Position numbers and translations under genes: made by a program. DNA of 64,000 nucleotides from Agrypnia vestita (Eukaryota > Arthropoda > Insecta > Trichoptera > Phryganeidae), in NCBI GenBank assembly GCA_016648135.1, contig JADDOH010000482.1, positions 185,532 to 249,531 of the forward strand, given 5' to 3'. The notes beneath the pieces are model-generated. The model was not told where the DNA came from. It saw only the letters and a program-made list of their open reading frames with translations, and did not search any database. Positions 12,130-22,063 of the stretch are shown here, piece after piece (position 1 is the first letter of the stretch; every line of letters starts with the position of its first letter).

Positions 12130-12690
12130 TACTAGAACTCTGAAACACTATAAATTGGACAAATCACATAGAAGACACACGGAATAAACTAAAAATACTA
12201 TTAGGTAAATTATATCTCCTAAAATACTGTATTCCAAATTCCAAGGCATACACTCGATATTACCACTGTATTGTAGACTCAATAAAAAATTACGGCTAAC
12301 GCAGTTATGGACTAACATTTCAAACATGTCTAGACAAAATTTCAACTGACATTATTTAAAATTATTGGAAATAAAAAACAAAAAGAAGCATGTATGCAGA
12401 CAAACTATTTAAAATGTGTAAAATCTTACCGATACAAAAATACCTACATTACAGACAGACATTGGGAGAATACGCGACAGATTTAAAACACAAATAGATT
12501 ACAGATACACAACACACGACAAATAACAAATAAAAATAAAAAAATAAAAAAAAAACAAACAAAATTTACGGACCGAACTAAATAGTATATAGTTTCAAAA
12601 ATATTTAACTACCGGACAGACTAAAAAATGAATCAGAAGAGAATTTTAAATAAATATTACAATGAACTGTGATATATGGTGAAAGTTTGA
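12130..12690 (+). mobile_element. LINE-C reverse transcriptase C-terminus
   Basis: One frame reads KLKILLGKLYLLKYCIPNSK, then a YYHCIVDSIKNYG segment, a stop, SYGLTFQTCLDKI, and after frameshifts FKMCKILPIQKY and a NTRQ-like stretch. This is the post-RT part of a CR1/Jockey-like LINE, where IxSHLxYGxxxWG and NTR motifs are typical. Multiple stops make it a pseudogene. Confidence 0.75.
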
Positions 12691-12699
12691 ATGTAATGT

Positions 12700-12985
12700 T
12701 TTCTTAATAATGTATATAATATTGTATACTTGACAAGTATTTCTAATGATGCATTCTTTAAAACTTAAAATATAAAGCATTCTATGATCTCTTCTTGCAC
12801 ACAAGCTGCATATGCGGTTTACAAGATTTGTATATAAAAAAATATAAACACAATAAAAGAAAACATAATCATCAAATACCTATAAAAAGATTATAGGACA
12901 TTTGTATCTAATAAAAAGATTAAAGGGGGCACAATATATTTTCTTTAGGTATACTGGCTTTACAAACATTTTTTCCGAGACCAGT
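12700..12985. other. non-coding spacer before the tRNA
   Basis: AT-rich; nothing recognised. Confidence 0.35.
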
Positions 12986-12991
12986 AATATC

Positions 12992-13062
12992 TCCGATATG
13001 GTGTTGAGGATAGGATACCTGGCTCTCACCCAGGAGGTTCGCGTTCGCTTACCGGTGCCGGA
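12992..13062 (+). tRNA. tRNA-Glu(CUC), probably a pseudogene
   Basis: A 71-nt cloverleaf can be drawn. Acceptor strands TCCGATA and TGCCGGA pair at six of seven positions. A D-arm follows in TGGTGTTGAGGATAGG. The anticodon stem CCTGG/CCAGG is perfect around loop CTCTCAC, giving anticodon CTC. The T-stem is poor and box B reads GTTCGCTTA instead of GTTCGANTC, so transcription and folding are doubtful. It could instead be the head of an unrecognised SINE; only one copy was seen here. Confidence 0.6.
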
Positions 13063-13194
13063 ATATATCTTTCTCATTTTATATTTGATTTATTTTGATG
13101 TCTATTTTATTTATAATATTAATTATAATGATGTTGCCGCTAAAGTAGGTAATATTATCATCAAAGGACAGTATCGCATTTAATTTTACTCACA

Positions 13195-13371
13195 ATCGCC
13201 AGGGTTTAAAATAGTTCCATTAATTTCTGGCAGAGGAAATATAAATAAAAAATTCAAATATTTTGAATAGAGTCATTACTACTTCATTGGTGGCGGCTAT
13301 AATAAGTAAATATTTATTCTTTAGCAACCGGCATGCAAAAGTACCATCATTTTTGACGGGTTACAGCTAGT
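13195..13371 (-). mobile_element. GACA-tract repeat, 5' part
   Basis: The minus strand starts with CTAGCTGTAACCCGTCAAAA, continues through CCGGTTGCTAAAG and ends near the CTGGCGAT block. The tRNA-like and GACA parts are missing. Confidence 0.7.
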
Positions 13372-13456
13372 ACATCATTAGATATTTATACTATTTATCG
13401 AACTGCTGACTGATCGGCCACCAGCTATTGTTTAGTTTTAAACAGACGCGTATGTA

Positions 13457-13643
13457 AGTAAGCCAATTTAAAAATAGTATTCGAGGGAACCGTTGGAATG
13501 CTTCGGCATTTCGCGACTACAGATGGTACATCGAGTCATCTTTAAGCCAAGCTCACCCTCATCTTCCTGATAAAGTTTGTCTCGGAATTGCGATCAGTTT
13601 ATCGGAGAAACTTATTAAAACTTTTGATCACGATGTCTTATAA
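13457..13643 (+). other. unassigned open segment in a GC-richer patch
   Basis: A stop-free frame of about 62 codons has balanced codon use. It encodes a Trp/Tyr-containing stretch and then a HLPDKVCLGIAISLSEKLI-like segment. It has no ATG and no obvious splice sites. The neighbouring patch to 13860 is also less AT-rich than its surroundings. It could be a decayed transposon protein or an exon fragment; I do not recognise it. Confidence 0.25.
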
Positions 13644-13688
13644 TGTTTCCAAGTTGTTTCCGTAGCGTTACACAAGAAACTCGCTGTT

Positions 13689-13761
13689 GGGGTAGCGACG
13701 GAGTTTCTCGACACCCCGTCGCGGAACTACCCTCGCTACCTTCCGAACTCGCGGGGGTGTC
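13689..13761 (+). other. GC-rich hairpin block
   Basis: GGGTAGCGACGG (about 13690-13701) can pair with CCGTCGC and then CTACCC (13715-13731). Separately, GACACCCC can pair with GGGGTGTC near 13754. The block is markedly GC-rich in AT-rich surroundings. No RNA family is recognised. Confidence 0.35.
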
Positions 13762-14045
13762 TTTTTGTCAGTAATTTATACTTCATCAGGCTCTGAAGAT
13801 GTTTTAGTTTAGCAAACATGTATTTTAACGCAAAAAGTAGAGCGTGCGCAAAACCCGTTCTAAGATGGTAAAAAGTGCGCTAATGTTAATTGAGTAAAGC
13901 CTGTCTTATAATTTACACTAAATTATACATTGTGGTTTTTAAATTTATATTTTTTTATTAATACGCTAGAAAACCATTTAGAGTAAAGTTATAATATATA
14001 AAATCAGTAATAAAGATTGATTTGAAAGAAGGAAACTTAAATAAT

Positions 14046-14209
14046 ACTAGCTGTAGCCCTTCAAGAACGACGCTACTTTTCCTTTACTTCTTTTATTTAT
14101 TAAAAAAAAGAAGAAAAAAGTTTTTATCCTACAAAGAAGCTACGGACGTTTCACGAAGTTATGATGGACGGACGGATGGACAGATAACGAAATTATTATA
14201 ATTGGGATT
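14046..14209 (+). mobile_element. GACA-tract repeat, short form
   Basis: It starts with CTAGCTGTAGCCC and ends with GGACGGACGGATGGACAGAT, then AACGAAATTATTATAATTGG. The tRNA-like middle is absent, so it is an internally deleted or alternative short form like those at 22933-23170 and 38300-38513. Confidence 0.7.
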
Positions 14210-14750
14210 TATTTATTTATTTATTTGTTCACGTCCATTATAAGCTTTTACATATAAATTTTTTGTAATATACAAATATTTATATAAAAACAATATCAAG
14301 TATAAGCAGTACCTACATACAATATATAAAATATAAATTCATACCACATATTATATTTAAAAAATAGAAAAATATTACGTAACATTAAAGAAGTATTATA
14401 TATAGAATAATATCAGGTATGAAAAGAAAAATATTTTATATAATATTTAAAAATATTAAGCACATGTACATATAAGTAACAAAAGGTATATGCAGTAAAA
14501 CTATCATGAGTATAGAAATATAAAGTACAAAGCAGTAATGTGTATACATAAAAAATATTATGGATTATAACATGTATATAATTATTTATTATTTTTTTTA
14601 TCTTAATTATTTAGTTCCACACATAATGTTGTGTGGGCTAATACATGATTTCACTCAAACATATTGCATTCCATCTAGTCATTTAAAAGTTTTCACAATA
14701 CAATTTTTGCACTCCTGTTTAAACCTATTTATATGAATATGGAATTGGAA
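14210..14750. repeat. AT-rich repeat with TTTA tract and a LINE-type tail
   Basis: It starts with a run of ATTT units. The block at about 14580-14715, including AGTTCCACACATAATG and AGTCATTTAAAAG, recurs in diverged form at about 22620-22760. This resembles a LINE 3' untranslated end in minus orientation. No coding part is present. Confidence 0.45.
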
Positions 14751-14924
14751 TGGAATATATGAATTGGAAGTAATGAAATAATATCGTCTCTTTAAGTGTT
14801 AACTTTATTTTCACTAGATTGTCATTGAGCACTATATTTAAAGGACTATTTCACTGAATTTGACTCAAGAAAATATTGATGCTTAGAACGTTTGGTGTTT
14901 AAATGTCGTTTATGTAACACAACA

Positions 14925-15038
14925 ATGGATACCGCGCTTAGACTGCTCGCGTTAACGATACGCGTCGCTGTGCTACGCGATATCCGGGACAAAGCTGCCG
15001 GATTAGTTAGTGCATTTCCGTTCTACAGAGAAATGTAA
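14925..15038 (+). CDS. candidate small ORF, 37 codons
   Basis: ATG in a good context (ACAACAATGG) opens a 37-codon frame ending in TAA. The peptide starts MDTALRLLAL and ends PFYREM, with two short hydrophobic runs and several Arg/Asp. The segment is far richer in G and C than its surroundings and has balanced codon use. Such a patch could equally be a regulatory element. No family is recognised; conservation in relatives would decide. Confidence 0.28.
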   Translation: MDTALRLLALTIRVAVLRDIRDKAAGLVSAFPFYREM

Positions 15039-15310
15039 TTTTGTATCTCCCAGGTGCAAGATTCCAATTTATCACGGTAGCTTTGTCATTAATGGCATTC
15101 TTGTGTTTGTATCCAGATTTATCATTTATTCCATTTTCTTGTCTAACTTTTCAGAATAAAAAGTTTTTATGGTTTTAGTATACTCATACACGTAATCTCG
15201 CTGTCAAGTTGAACGTCGTATACGTTGGGATTAAGTTTTTCTCTCTTTCTGCCAATCTCACTCTGATTTCCTTATCAAAATTTCAATAAATGTTCATAGA
15301 TTTACATATG

Positions 15311-15780
15311 AACTAGCCGTAACCGGTCAAAAATGACAATACTTTTACATACCGGTTCCTAAAGAGTTTACTTATTTATAGATACCCGTGAAATAGTAAT
15401 AACGACTTTTATCAAAATATTTTAACATTTTTTTATATTTCCCCTACCAGTTGCAGTTAATAAAGTTACTATTTTAAAGCCTGGTGATAGTGCTGGGCGA
15501 AACATGAAATGGTTCTGGTTTTTACTAAGCCCTAGCATATATTTATAGTATATTTTTGGCGGTCCACGGAGAGTTATGTGTTAAGCGGCCGGTTCGGGTT
15601 GCTGGCCCGGGGTTCAAGTCCCATCTCGGGCCGTTTAATTTGTTTTTTTGCCGTGAATTCGAACGCAATTACGGTCGCTACATGAAGTTGCTGACGGACA
15701 GACAGACAGAAAGATAGACAGACAGACAGACAGACGACAGACGGACAGACGGACATTCAACGAAATCATTATCATTGGTA
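15311..15780 (+). mobile_element. GACA-tract repeat, long form
   Basis: The layout matches 7251-7690: CTAGCCGTAACCGGTCAAAA start, CCGGTTCCTAA, a middle block with box-B-like GGGTTCAAGTCCC, a tract of about ten GACA/GACG units and an ACGAAATCATTAT end. The antisense open frame at 15574-15756 is an artefact of this tract. Confidence 0.75.
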
Positions 15781-16395
15781 TACAAAAATTAACTCAAAAA
15801 ATTGTTGTTTTGGAAAGGTAATGTTAGTCTTACTCGGGTTACAATATGCTGGAGCAGAGGTCCAGCGCCAGAAATTTTGCCCTCCTATAGCTTCCGTACC
15901 ATAAATTATACCAGAGTATAGATCCATACTAGAGTGAATGTTCCAGAGCAGAAATTATGCTAGAGTGGAGACTACGCGTGAGAAATCGTGCAAGATTGGA
16001 AGTACTTTCCCAAAAAAAAAGATATTGAAAGAAGATTTTTTAGAACTTCCGGTAAAAATGCATACAAGTGCATCTTGATTAGTTCCGTTCTCGTCGTCCA
16101 ATGCCCATGCAACTTGCGGTGGACCACGAGCCCGTAATGCCCGTATATTTCGGTCGGTGATGAAACCTATATAATTTCCTCAGCGTATTGCGTGCAGCCA
16201 TTTGCATAATGGCACGGCGCATGCCACATGTGCATTTAAAATACATTACTTCTACCGCCTCGATTCTTTGAAGAAAGCTTTGCGTGAATCTATCGATAAC
16301 TAGGCGCGGCCATCTTTAAATAACCTGGGACGTTTCGATATTGCTCCAACCTATATTTTAATGATTATTTAAGGTATTATACAGTATTATTAATA
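15781..16395. other. non-coding stretch
   Basis: A loosely repeated AGAGTGGAG/CCAGAG motif runs through 15850-16000. The part at 16060-16330 is less AT-rich. No gene is recognised. Confidence 0.35.
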
Positions 16396-16398
16396 AAA

Positions 16399-16534
16399 AT
16401 GAACTTTGCTTTCACTACTTTTGTATTGAAATATATCAACATGTTTCAGGGCCCATGGCTCCTTCATCAGGATACAATTGTATAAATACTAACAAATTAA
16501 AAATCAAAAATCGAATTATAGACAATCAAAATAT
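16399..16534 (-). mobile_element. PLE family 1 terminal unit with hammerhead-like core
   Basis: The minus strand at 16443-16470 reads CTGATGA, then a stem II formed by AGG-GCC and GGC-CCT, then GAAACATG. An ATGTTGATATATTTCAATAC segment that can fold as a stem III follows. CUGANGA plus GAAA around a stem is the hammerhead ribozyme core, known from PLE terminal repeats. Similar units lie at 22.1, 62.5 and 62.9 kb. The LINE-A copy at 16535 abuts its far end. Stem I and the cleavage site were not proven. Confidence 0.6.
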
Positions 16535-17008
16535 CAGAATCTAACTAACTTACCGTCACGCCGTTTCCCCGTGGGAGTAGGCAGAGAGGATAGAGCGCCA
16601 TACTCTTCTGTCCTGACATACAACTCTCGCCTCATCCACAATCATACATCTTCGCATGCAAGCTCGACGGTTGTTGAGGCTTCTAACGGGACCATCTTCC
16701 AGTATCTGGTTAATCTGGTCATGCCGCGTCTTCCGCGGTCGCCCTCTCTTTCTGGCGCCGCCAACACTTGCATTATATATCTTTCTTACCATTCTTTCCT
16801 CACTCATTCTCTCAATATGCCCAAACCACCTGAGCGACCTTGTTTTAATTCTATGAATTATGCTACGATCAGCTTTACATTCACTCCTAATATCTTCATT
16901 TCTATCATACATGGATTTGTTACACATACGGCTAAGGAATCTCATCTCCAATGTATTCAATCTACTTTCGTTCCTCTTCTGCCAGCTCCAGGCTTAATAT
17001 TGCTCAAT
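16535..17008 (-). mobile_element. LINE-A C-terminus, best preserved copy
   Basis: The minus strand has an open frame at 16556-16960 (134 codons). It carries NTLEMRFLSRMC, an IIHRIKTRSLRWFGHIERM segment, RMVRKIYNASVGG, RKRGRPRKT, an EDGPVRSLNNRRACMRRCM block and VCQDRRVWRSILSAY. These are post-RT residues of a non-LTR retrotransposon. The stop is followed within a few bases by a TTAG-type repeat tail, so the 3' untranslated region is almost absent. The 5' end is truncated. The 149-codon frame on the other strand is a shadow. Confidence 0.88.
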
Positions 17009-17960
17009 ATTTCACATTAAAAAATCGAGATTTCAATACCAATGGCGACATACATAGGTATTGGTAAACTTTGTCGTGGGAATCATTAATTTTCACATCT
17101 ATATTCACATCTTTATTCCAACACTTAATAGACGAGAAAAAAATTAACGAGACGTAGGTATACGTCAGTGGTGAGATCAGAGGGAGAAGAAGTACGTGAC
17201 GGTTATCCGCCAAACGTCAAAAATAAATACGAGTCCAAAGATATTTTTCTTTTCTATGGTCCAACACGACAATGACAATTTTGCCATAATTTTACTTCAG
17301 GACGCTGTGGGATAGGAAATTAATAAATGCATATGAAATAATCTTTTCTCTATAAGCTTTAAATACAGCATAAGTACTTATTTGATGTAATTTTAGTCGA
17401 AACATGAGAATTGTGAGCGAAGTGCAGTAGAGCGAAGCTCTGTCAGACCACATCGCCCAAATTAGAAGGCATTGGAGAAATTAATCCCCTTTCTAAAGGA
17501 ATTGCAGACATCGGTCACTGCAAATAATGGTATTTACTTTGAGAGGGATACGTGAAAATATACAAATCTTTTTATTTAAGTACGAAGAACACCTAACACC
17601 GATGTAAAACTACGTCTCGTTTATTTTCCTCTAATAAATGTTGGTATAAAGATCCCAATATTACTCTTTACGGCCGAATATATTTTATAAAATTTATTTT
17701 TATTAAAAAATTACAAATAAAAGATATCACCGACATGTACGACGTCTTAACGTTTAAGTATTTTAAATATTTTTTAAAGTATTTAAACTGATTTAGTAAA
17801 ATTAATGAATGATTATTGCATTGACATCCGGAATACGTCACTCTGCCAAATTTCAGAACTATTGACGCTCAGAGAGGGCATCGAATATTGATAGAAAATT
17901 TGACGGACAAGTGAAGCTATTTTGTTAGTTCTGTGTTGGAAGGCACCGCTCGATAGCTTC
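17009..17960. other. non-coding, upstream of a candidate exon
   Basis: AT-rich with no repeat family recognised. It would be intron if the acceptor at 17982 is used. Confidence 0.35.
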
Positions 17961-17982
17961 TAACCTCCTTCTCTCTCTCCAG

Positions 17983-18066
17983 GAACCTCCTGTTAAAACA
18001 CACATCCCTCTTTTTTATGAACCCGACGCACGCTACGCTGGGGAACCTTTTCCCGTTGTAAATTAG
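17983..18066 (+). CDS. candidate terminal coding exon
   Basis: A textbook 3' splice site precedes it: a CTAAC branch-like motif near 17959, the pyrimidine run CTCCTTCTCTCTCTCC, and AG at 17981-17982. The phase-0 frame after it runs 27 codons to TAG at 18064-18066. It encodes a proline-rich peptide starting EPPVKTHIPLFY and ending PFPVVN. An AATAAA follows at 18201-18206. No upstream exon was found, and I do not recognise the protein. It could end a gene lying to the left on the plus strand. Confidence 0.4.
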   Translation, partial: EPPVKTHIPLFYEPDARYAGEPFPVVN

Positions 18067-18200
18067 ACCCTGCTGTAAAATGTTTTTAATCATCAAAGAC
18101 CGCGTAAACATTTAAGAAGGCTTTTGTGGCATTTTGCCTGCGGATAGGATAAGCGTTTGTCTTTTGTTCTCTTGTCGTGTTTTGTTTTGTTTTCAAGTTA

Positions 18201-18206
18201 AATAAA
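18201..18206 (+). terminator. candidate polyadenylation signal
   Basis: AATAAA lies about 135 bases after the stop of the candidate terminal exon at 17983-18066, a normal 3' UTR spacing. In AT-rich DNA this hexamer is common, so it supports the exon only weakly. Confidence 0.3.
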
Positions 18207-18475
18207 TTCAAATGACTTCTGAATTTCCCGAACATAATACTATTTCGAATTATTGTAAATAAATAAATAGAATTCTAGCTGAATAAATTCTTTCAAAATC
18301 GATTGACTTGGAATAATACAGTAGGTGCCAGCGAACGATAAATTTACATCATAGTATAAAACCAGAAATATTTTCTGTAGATGTACACTGTAGTAGGTAA
18401 AAAGAATTAGATAATAGGTAATAAAGGTGCAAAAAAATGTGTAAGTAAAACGTTAAAATATATGGTATCAGGTTT

Positions 18476-18725
18476 CGTCGCTGTATATATAATTAAGCCT
18501 ATGTGCCGTTTTAGTACATTCTGAGATAAAATAATGAAACTGTTTTAAAAAATAATTGCACAGACTAGATTTATAAAAAATATTTAAAATAATTACTAGG
18601 CAGACTTTCCAGATGAATGTTTTTTTTAGTATATCTCCATTATTTTTATGAAAAATGGACAAATTGATACGTTCATCTCAGAATATACTAAATGGCACAT
18701 TGGCTTTATTATATATACAGCGACG
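18476..18725 (+). mobile_element. MITE family C, copy 1
   Basis: A 250-bp element has long terminal inverted repeats. CGTCGCTGTATATATAAT at the left mirrors ATTATATATACAGCGACG at the right, and the similarity extends about 50 bp inward through TGTGCCG and ACATTCTGAGAT. The second copy at 29076-29328 is in the opposite orientation. It is inserted in MITE family B. The superfamily is unclear because the target duplication is too short to read. Confidence 0.85.
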
Positions 18726-18887
18726 TTATATTGTTTAATTGTGGCCCGAATAAAAATATATAATTCAGATTTGTCACTATAACGTCAATTACATGATTAT
18801 TTATTCGTTTCAATGTATCTGGAATGTATGTGGAAGAAATGATCCGCGAAAAGGGTCTGGAAATCTTTTAATTTTAAATTTTAATAT

Positions 18888-19063
18888 AAAAAAATATAGA
18901 TGCGAACACGGAATACGTGTCACATCAATATTCTTACTATTTTCAAATTAAGCTAAACGCTTGTGCTATAAAAACAGGACTAACTTGCCGGTCTGGAGTG
19001 AGATTCGAACCCGCGACCTTTGGATCACGAGGCGAGAGTCCTAACCACAAGACCAACAAGCTA
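18888..19063 (-). mobile_element. tRNA-Thr(CGU)-like SINE, copy 1
   Basis: The minus strand starts AGCTTGTTGGTCTTGTGGTT (box A). The anticodon loop is CTCGTGA with CGT at the anticodon position, and box B is GGTTCGAATCTC. A body of about 110 bases ends CACGTATTCCGTGTTCGC before an A/T-rich tail. It is nearly identical to 59772-59956, so the family was active fairly recently. It is inserted inside MITE family B. Confidence 0.88.
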
Positions 19064-19299
19064 CTCAAAAAATCATTAAAGTGTATCGTACTGTCCCGTC
19101 AAATATATTAAAAAATTAGGTGTGTTATTTTTACGTTTTACTTACACTTTATTACCTGTTAAATACCAAAATCCCCCGAATTAAAATGTCATAATATCCA
19201 AACCTTCTTGTCTACTATAGTGTACATCTACAGAAAATATTTCACGTTTGATACTATAAGTCTGGCGGTTGCTGGCTCTTAGTCTGTAATTTTTGATAT

Positions 19300-20015
19300 T
19301 ACTCACATGCCCATTGAACTTGAAACCACTCAAGGAAATAACTCGCAAAATGAAAGTATACCTCCTCATCTATAAATAAACATTATTGGTAATACACTCA
19401 TTATATCGTTAAGAGCCCAGTAAATTACAACAGTGTATTATTATTGATTGAAAATTATGTATTATGTTAGAAGCCTCGATTTATTGCAGTAATAGCTAAG
19501 TGAATCTGATTGAATGTGTTATCATGTTATATTATTTATTGAAATGGAGGCTGCTTTGTGGTGTTACATGACTATTTTAAACAATCACTACTATAGTTTC
19601 GACAGGAGTAGTATCGTTCATCACTCTTAGTTATTAACACACAACATCCATTTTCTAAACGATGACCTGAACCTATAGATCTATTAAATCAATTATTTAT
19701 TTACATATTCTTATATGATCACACTACATTAAAACACTAAATATATAAGTAATACACGTAAATGTACATGTAAAATATACATAAATGTAAAATAAAAAGT
19801 AGTCAAAAGTTATCATAAAAAATAGTTAACACTAGTATGAACAAGCTGTAGATGAGTGTCCATATAATTAACAAGTCCAATTTTCTCAAAGTATGTCTTA
19901 AATCCTCCTTAAAAGTCCTTCGGTATAATGAAAAATTATCGTGTGCAAAGTTTGTTTGCACTATCTCGCATGTCCGTCAACAGCTTCCTTATTAAAATTC
20001 TACTTTGGATATATA
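19300..20015. other. non-coding with a degenerate hammerhead-like core
   Basis: Mostly AT-rich. At 19596-19625 the minus strand has GTGATGAACGATA and then TGTCGAAACTATAGT, a decayed member of the CTGATGATGAGAGG family seen at 41216 and 61157. Nothing else is recognised. Confidence 0.4.
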
Positions 20016-20018
20016 ATA

Positions 20019-20050
20019 ACTAGCTATAACCTGTCGAAAACGATGGATTT
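20019..20050 (+). mobile_element. GACA-tract repeat, first bases only
   Basis: CTAGCTATAACCTGTCGAAA matches the start of the GACA-tract family; the rest is lost. Confidence 0.45.
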
Positions 20051-20184
20051 TTTGTATTAAAATGTAAGCTCTAAATTAATCAGTTATTAGTTATACATTA
20101 ATTAGTCACAATGAAAAAATTATAGTTAAATCAATCTAAAATGATAACAATTTATTTTTTACATTAGCACACACAATAGAGTAT

Positions 20185-20675
20185 TAACTAGCGACAGCCA
20201 GACTTACGTTATAGTATCAAACCTGAAATATTTTCTGTACATGTACACTATAGTAGACAATAAAAGTAGGATATTATGACATTTGAGTTTGGGGGATTTT
20301 TGGCAGATAACATGCAATACAGGTACAAGAAAATGTATGAGTAAAATGTTAAAATGTATATTATCAGGCATATTGTTAAATAGTGGCTCGAATAAATACT
20401 ATAAAATTCAAATTTGCTATAACGTAAATGACATTATTATCAATAGAGCTTCAATGCGTCTGTGAAAGAAATGATCCACGAAAAGCGCCTGGCAGTGATT
20501 AATATGAGTGTATAGTAGTGTCCCGTTAAACACGTTAAAAAATCAAATTTGTAATTTTCACGCTTTACTAACTCAGTTTTTTGTACCTGTATTATGTGCT
20601 TTTTTTCTGACGAAATTACCCGAACTCAAATGTCATAATATCCAAAGCTTCTTACGCCGGTCGCTGGCTCTTTGT
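20185..20675 (+). mobile_element. MITE family B, intact reference copy
   Basis: Both halves are inverted repeats of about 130-170 bases. The left half runs from AGCGACAGCCAGAC through a GACATTTGAGTTTGGGGG-like block. The right half mirrors it with CCCGAACTCAAATGTC and ends CGGTCGCTGGCTC. A unique centre contains ATGATCCACGAAAAGCG. It has no coding capacity. Confidence 0.8.
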
Positions 20676-20912
20676 ATATAACTATATTAATGAGCTCACC
20701 GTTTTTGTTAATCCAAATTACCAACGACTTCTAATTGATGAAATTCTACTTTTAGTAGGTATCTTACAAAATGCTTATTAAAATTTAATTTTCACAACAA
20801 ATTAAATCGTAGAATGTTTGTGTAAACTTCACAATCTAGTAACTTTTGATTCATCGTTTCGGCCGCGAGTTAACCTTTTATCGAGCGCCGTTCAAATCAC
20901 ATCAGCCCTTAA

Positions 20913-21012
20913 AATGGACCTGCAATCGTTGGCCAGAAAGTTCATAGAAACACGGCAGAATATGCCAGAAAACTCAAACCAGAATATTCTGAACGACCGT
21001 GAAATTTTTAAC
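20913..21012 (+). mobile_element. PLE-type terminal remnant, family 5
   Basis: GACCTGCAATCGTTGGCCAG, then a GCCAGAAAACTCAAACCAGA block and TTCTGAACGACCGTGAAA match the 43.5-kb unit. The hammerhead-like core itself is damaged. Confidence 0.5.
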
Positions 21013-21119
21013 AGTTTTCAAAAAAGCGTGCGTTAAAATTGCGATGAATATAATTATCAAAAAAATATTGATTGTATTATTTGTATCTAAAGAAAAATCC
21101 AATAATTGTGAATAATCCA

Positions 21120-21330
21120 GAACTTCAGCAATAATATTTAAAAATAATTTTTCAAATAATTTAGATGAACAAAAAAAAAACATTATTCATTTTGATATTT
21201 TGACATACATATATAAAATACCCTGACGATGGAAAGGTTTTTCCGAAACATGTAGAGGTGTAATTAATCAAATATTATGACTAGATACATACAAATAATA
21301 CAATCAATATTTTTTTAAATATATATATTA
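21120..21330 (+). mobile_element. PLE family 2 terminal unit with hammerhead-like core
   Basis: At 21223-21249 the sequence reads CTGACGA, a five-pair stem II (GGAAA/TTTCC) and GAAACATG. The bases before it (TTTTTCAAATAATTTAGA) match the 3' untranslated part of the PLE on the minus strand at 37.2 kb, where the coding C-terminus is still readable. A 73-bp block starting at 21248 is repeated directly at 21592. Confidence 0.65.
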
Positions 21331-21367
21331 TTATATGTATATATTATATATATATATATACTAATAT

Positions 21368-21564
21368 ATGACGAATATTTTCTGGGAGAACCCGCGTCAA
21401 ATAGCTCTTGCCCCGAATAGTCGGATCTACTGGTCTGGTTTAGGGCAGAATTCAAAATAGAAGGCCCTTGAGAATGAATAGTGTTACCTATTCAAAACCT
21501 CGGGAGTGTAAAAGTCCTTTACATGACTATTTGACGCGGGTTCCCCCAGAAAGTAATTCGTCAT
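21368..21564. mobile_element. inverted-repeat element inside PLE terminal repeats
   Basis: The left arm ATGACGAATATTTTCTGGGA continues with AACCCGCGTCAAATAG. The right arm mirrors it with CTATTTGACGCGGGTT and a TTCGTCAT end. It shares the CCCGCGTCAAA core and a downstream CCCGTGAAAA with the larger inverted element at 36569-37037. Two direct copies of a 73-bp PLE block (21248-21320, 21592-21664) flank it. Confidence 0.6.
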
Positions 21565-21591
21565 CTTTTACCCGTGAAAATCTCAAATATA

Positions 21592-21664
21592 ACATGTAGA
21601 GGTGTAATTAATCAAGTAATATAACTAGATACATACAAATAATACAATCAATATTTTTTTAAAT
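21592..21664 (+). repeat. 73-bp direct repeat of PLE terminal sequence
   Basis: It starts ACATGTAGAGGTGTAATTAA and is nearly identical to 21248-21320. A third version is on the minus strand at about 37080-37150. It lacks the hammerhead core. Confidence 0.7.
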
Positions 21665-22063
21665 GTCAATATATATATATAATTATCATACAACACGTGC
21701 TTGGATACAGGCGGCCCACTGAGGGCAGCGGGAATCCGCACGCGCCGCCATTCTGGAGGAGCATAAAAGCGTACAAACAAATACACGGAACTATATCTGT
21801 ACTTTACTCACGGAAAAAGATCCCAGTCTAATGGTCAGTCGGTTGTTGGTCCGTTAACTCACACATGCGTGCTGGAACCTCGTCTTGGGTTATTCGGTGC
21901 CATCGCTGGAACTCCGAGACTGGGCTACTTCCTCAGTCATTTTTGAAAGACACAAGTGCTGAGTTGTTCTGTGAATTGTTATGTAAGTCCATTTGTACTT
22001 TATCATATTTCTCTAAACAAAAATTGTATTATCTCATTAATTAACCAATTAAAACATTATAAT

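Larger units (their letters stand above)
18320..19285 (+). mobile_element. MITE family B, full length but twice interrupted
   Basis: With the inserts at 18476-18725 and 18888-19063 removed, this follows the intact copy at 20185-20675 from end to end. The ends are a GCCAGCGAACG-type left terminus and its inverted CTGGCGGTTGCTGGCTC at the right. The interior shares AATGATCCGCGAAAAG and CCCCCGAATTAAAATGTC. It gives a relative age order: family B first, then MITE-C and the SINE. Confidence 0.8.

Noticed and set aside
15574..15756. Cys/Leu/Ser/Val-rich antisense peptide
   Set aside because: It is produced by the GACA tract.
16571..17020. 149-codon plus-strand frame
   Set aside because: It is the antisense shadow of the LINE-A coding end, which reads as a clear reverse-transcriptase C-terminus on the minus strand.
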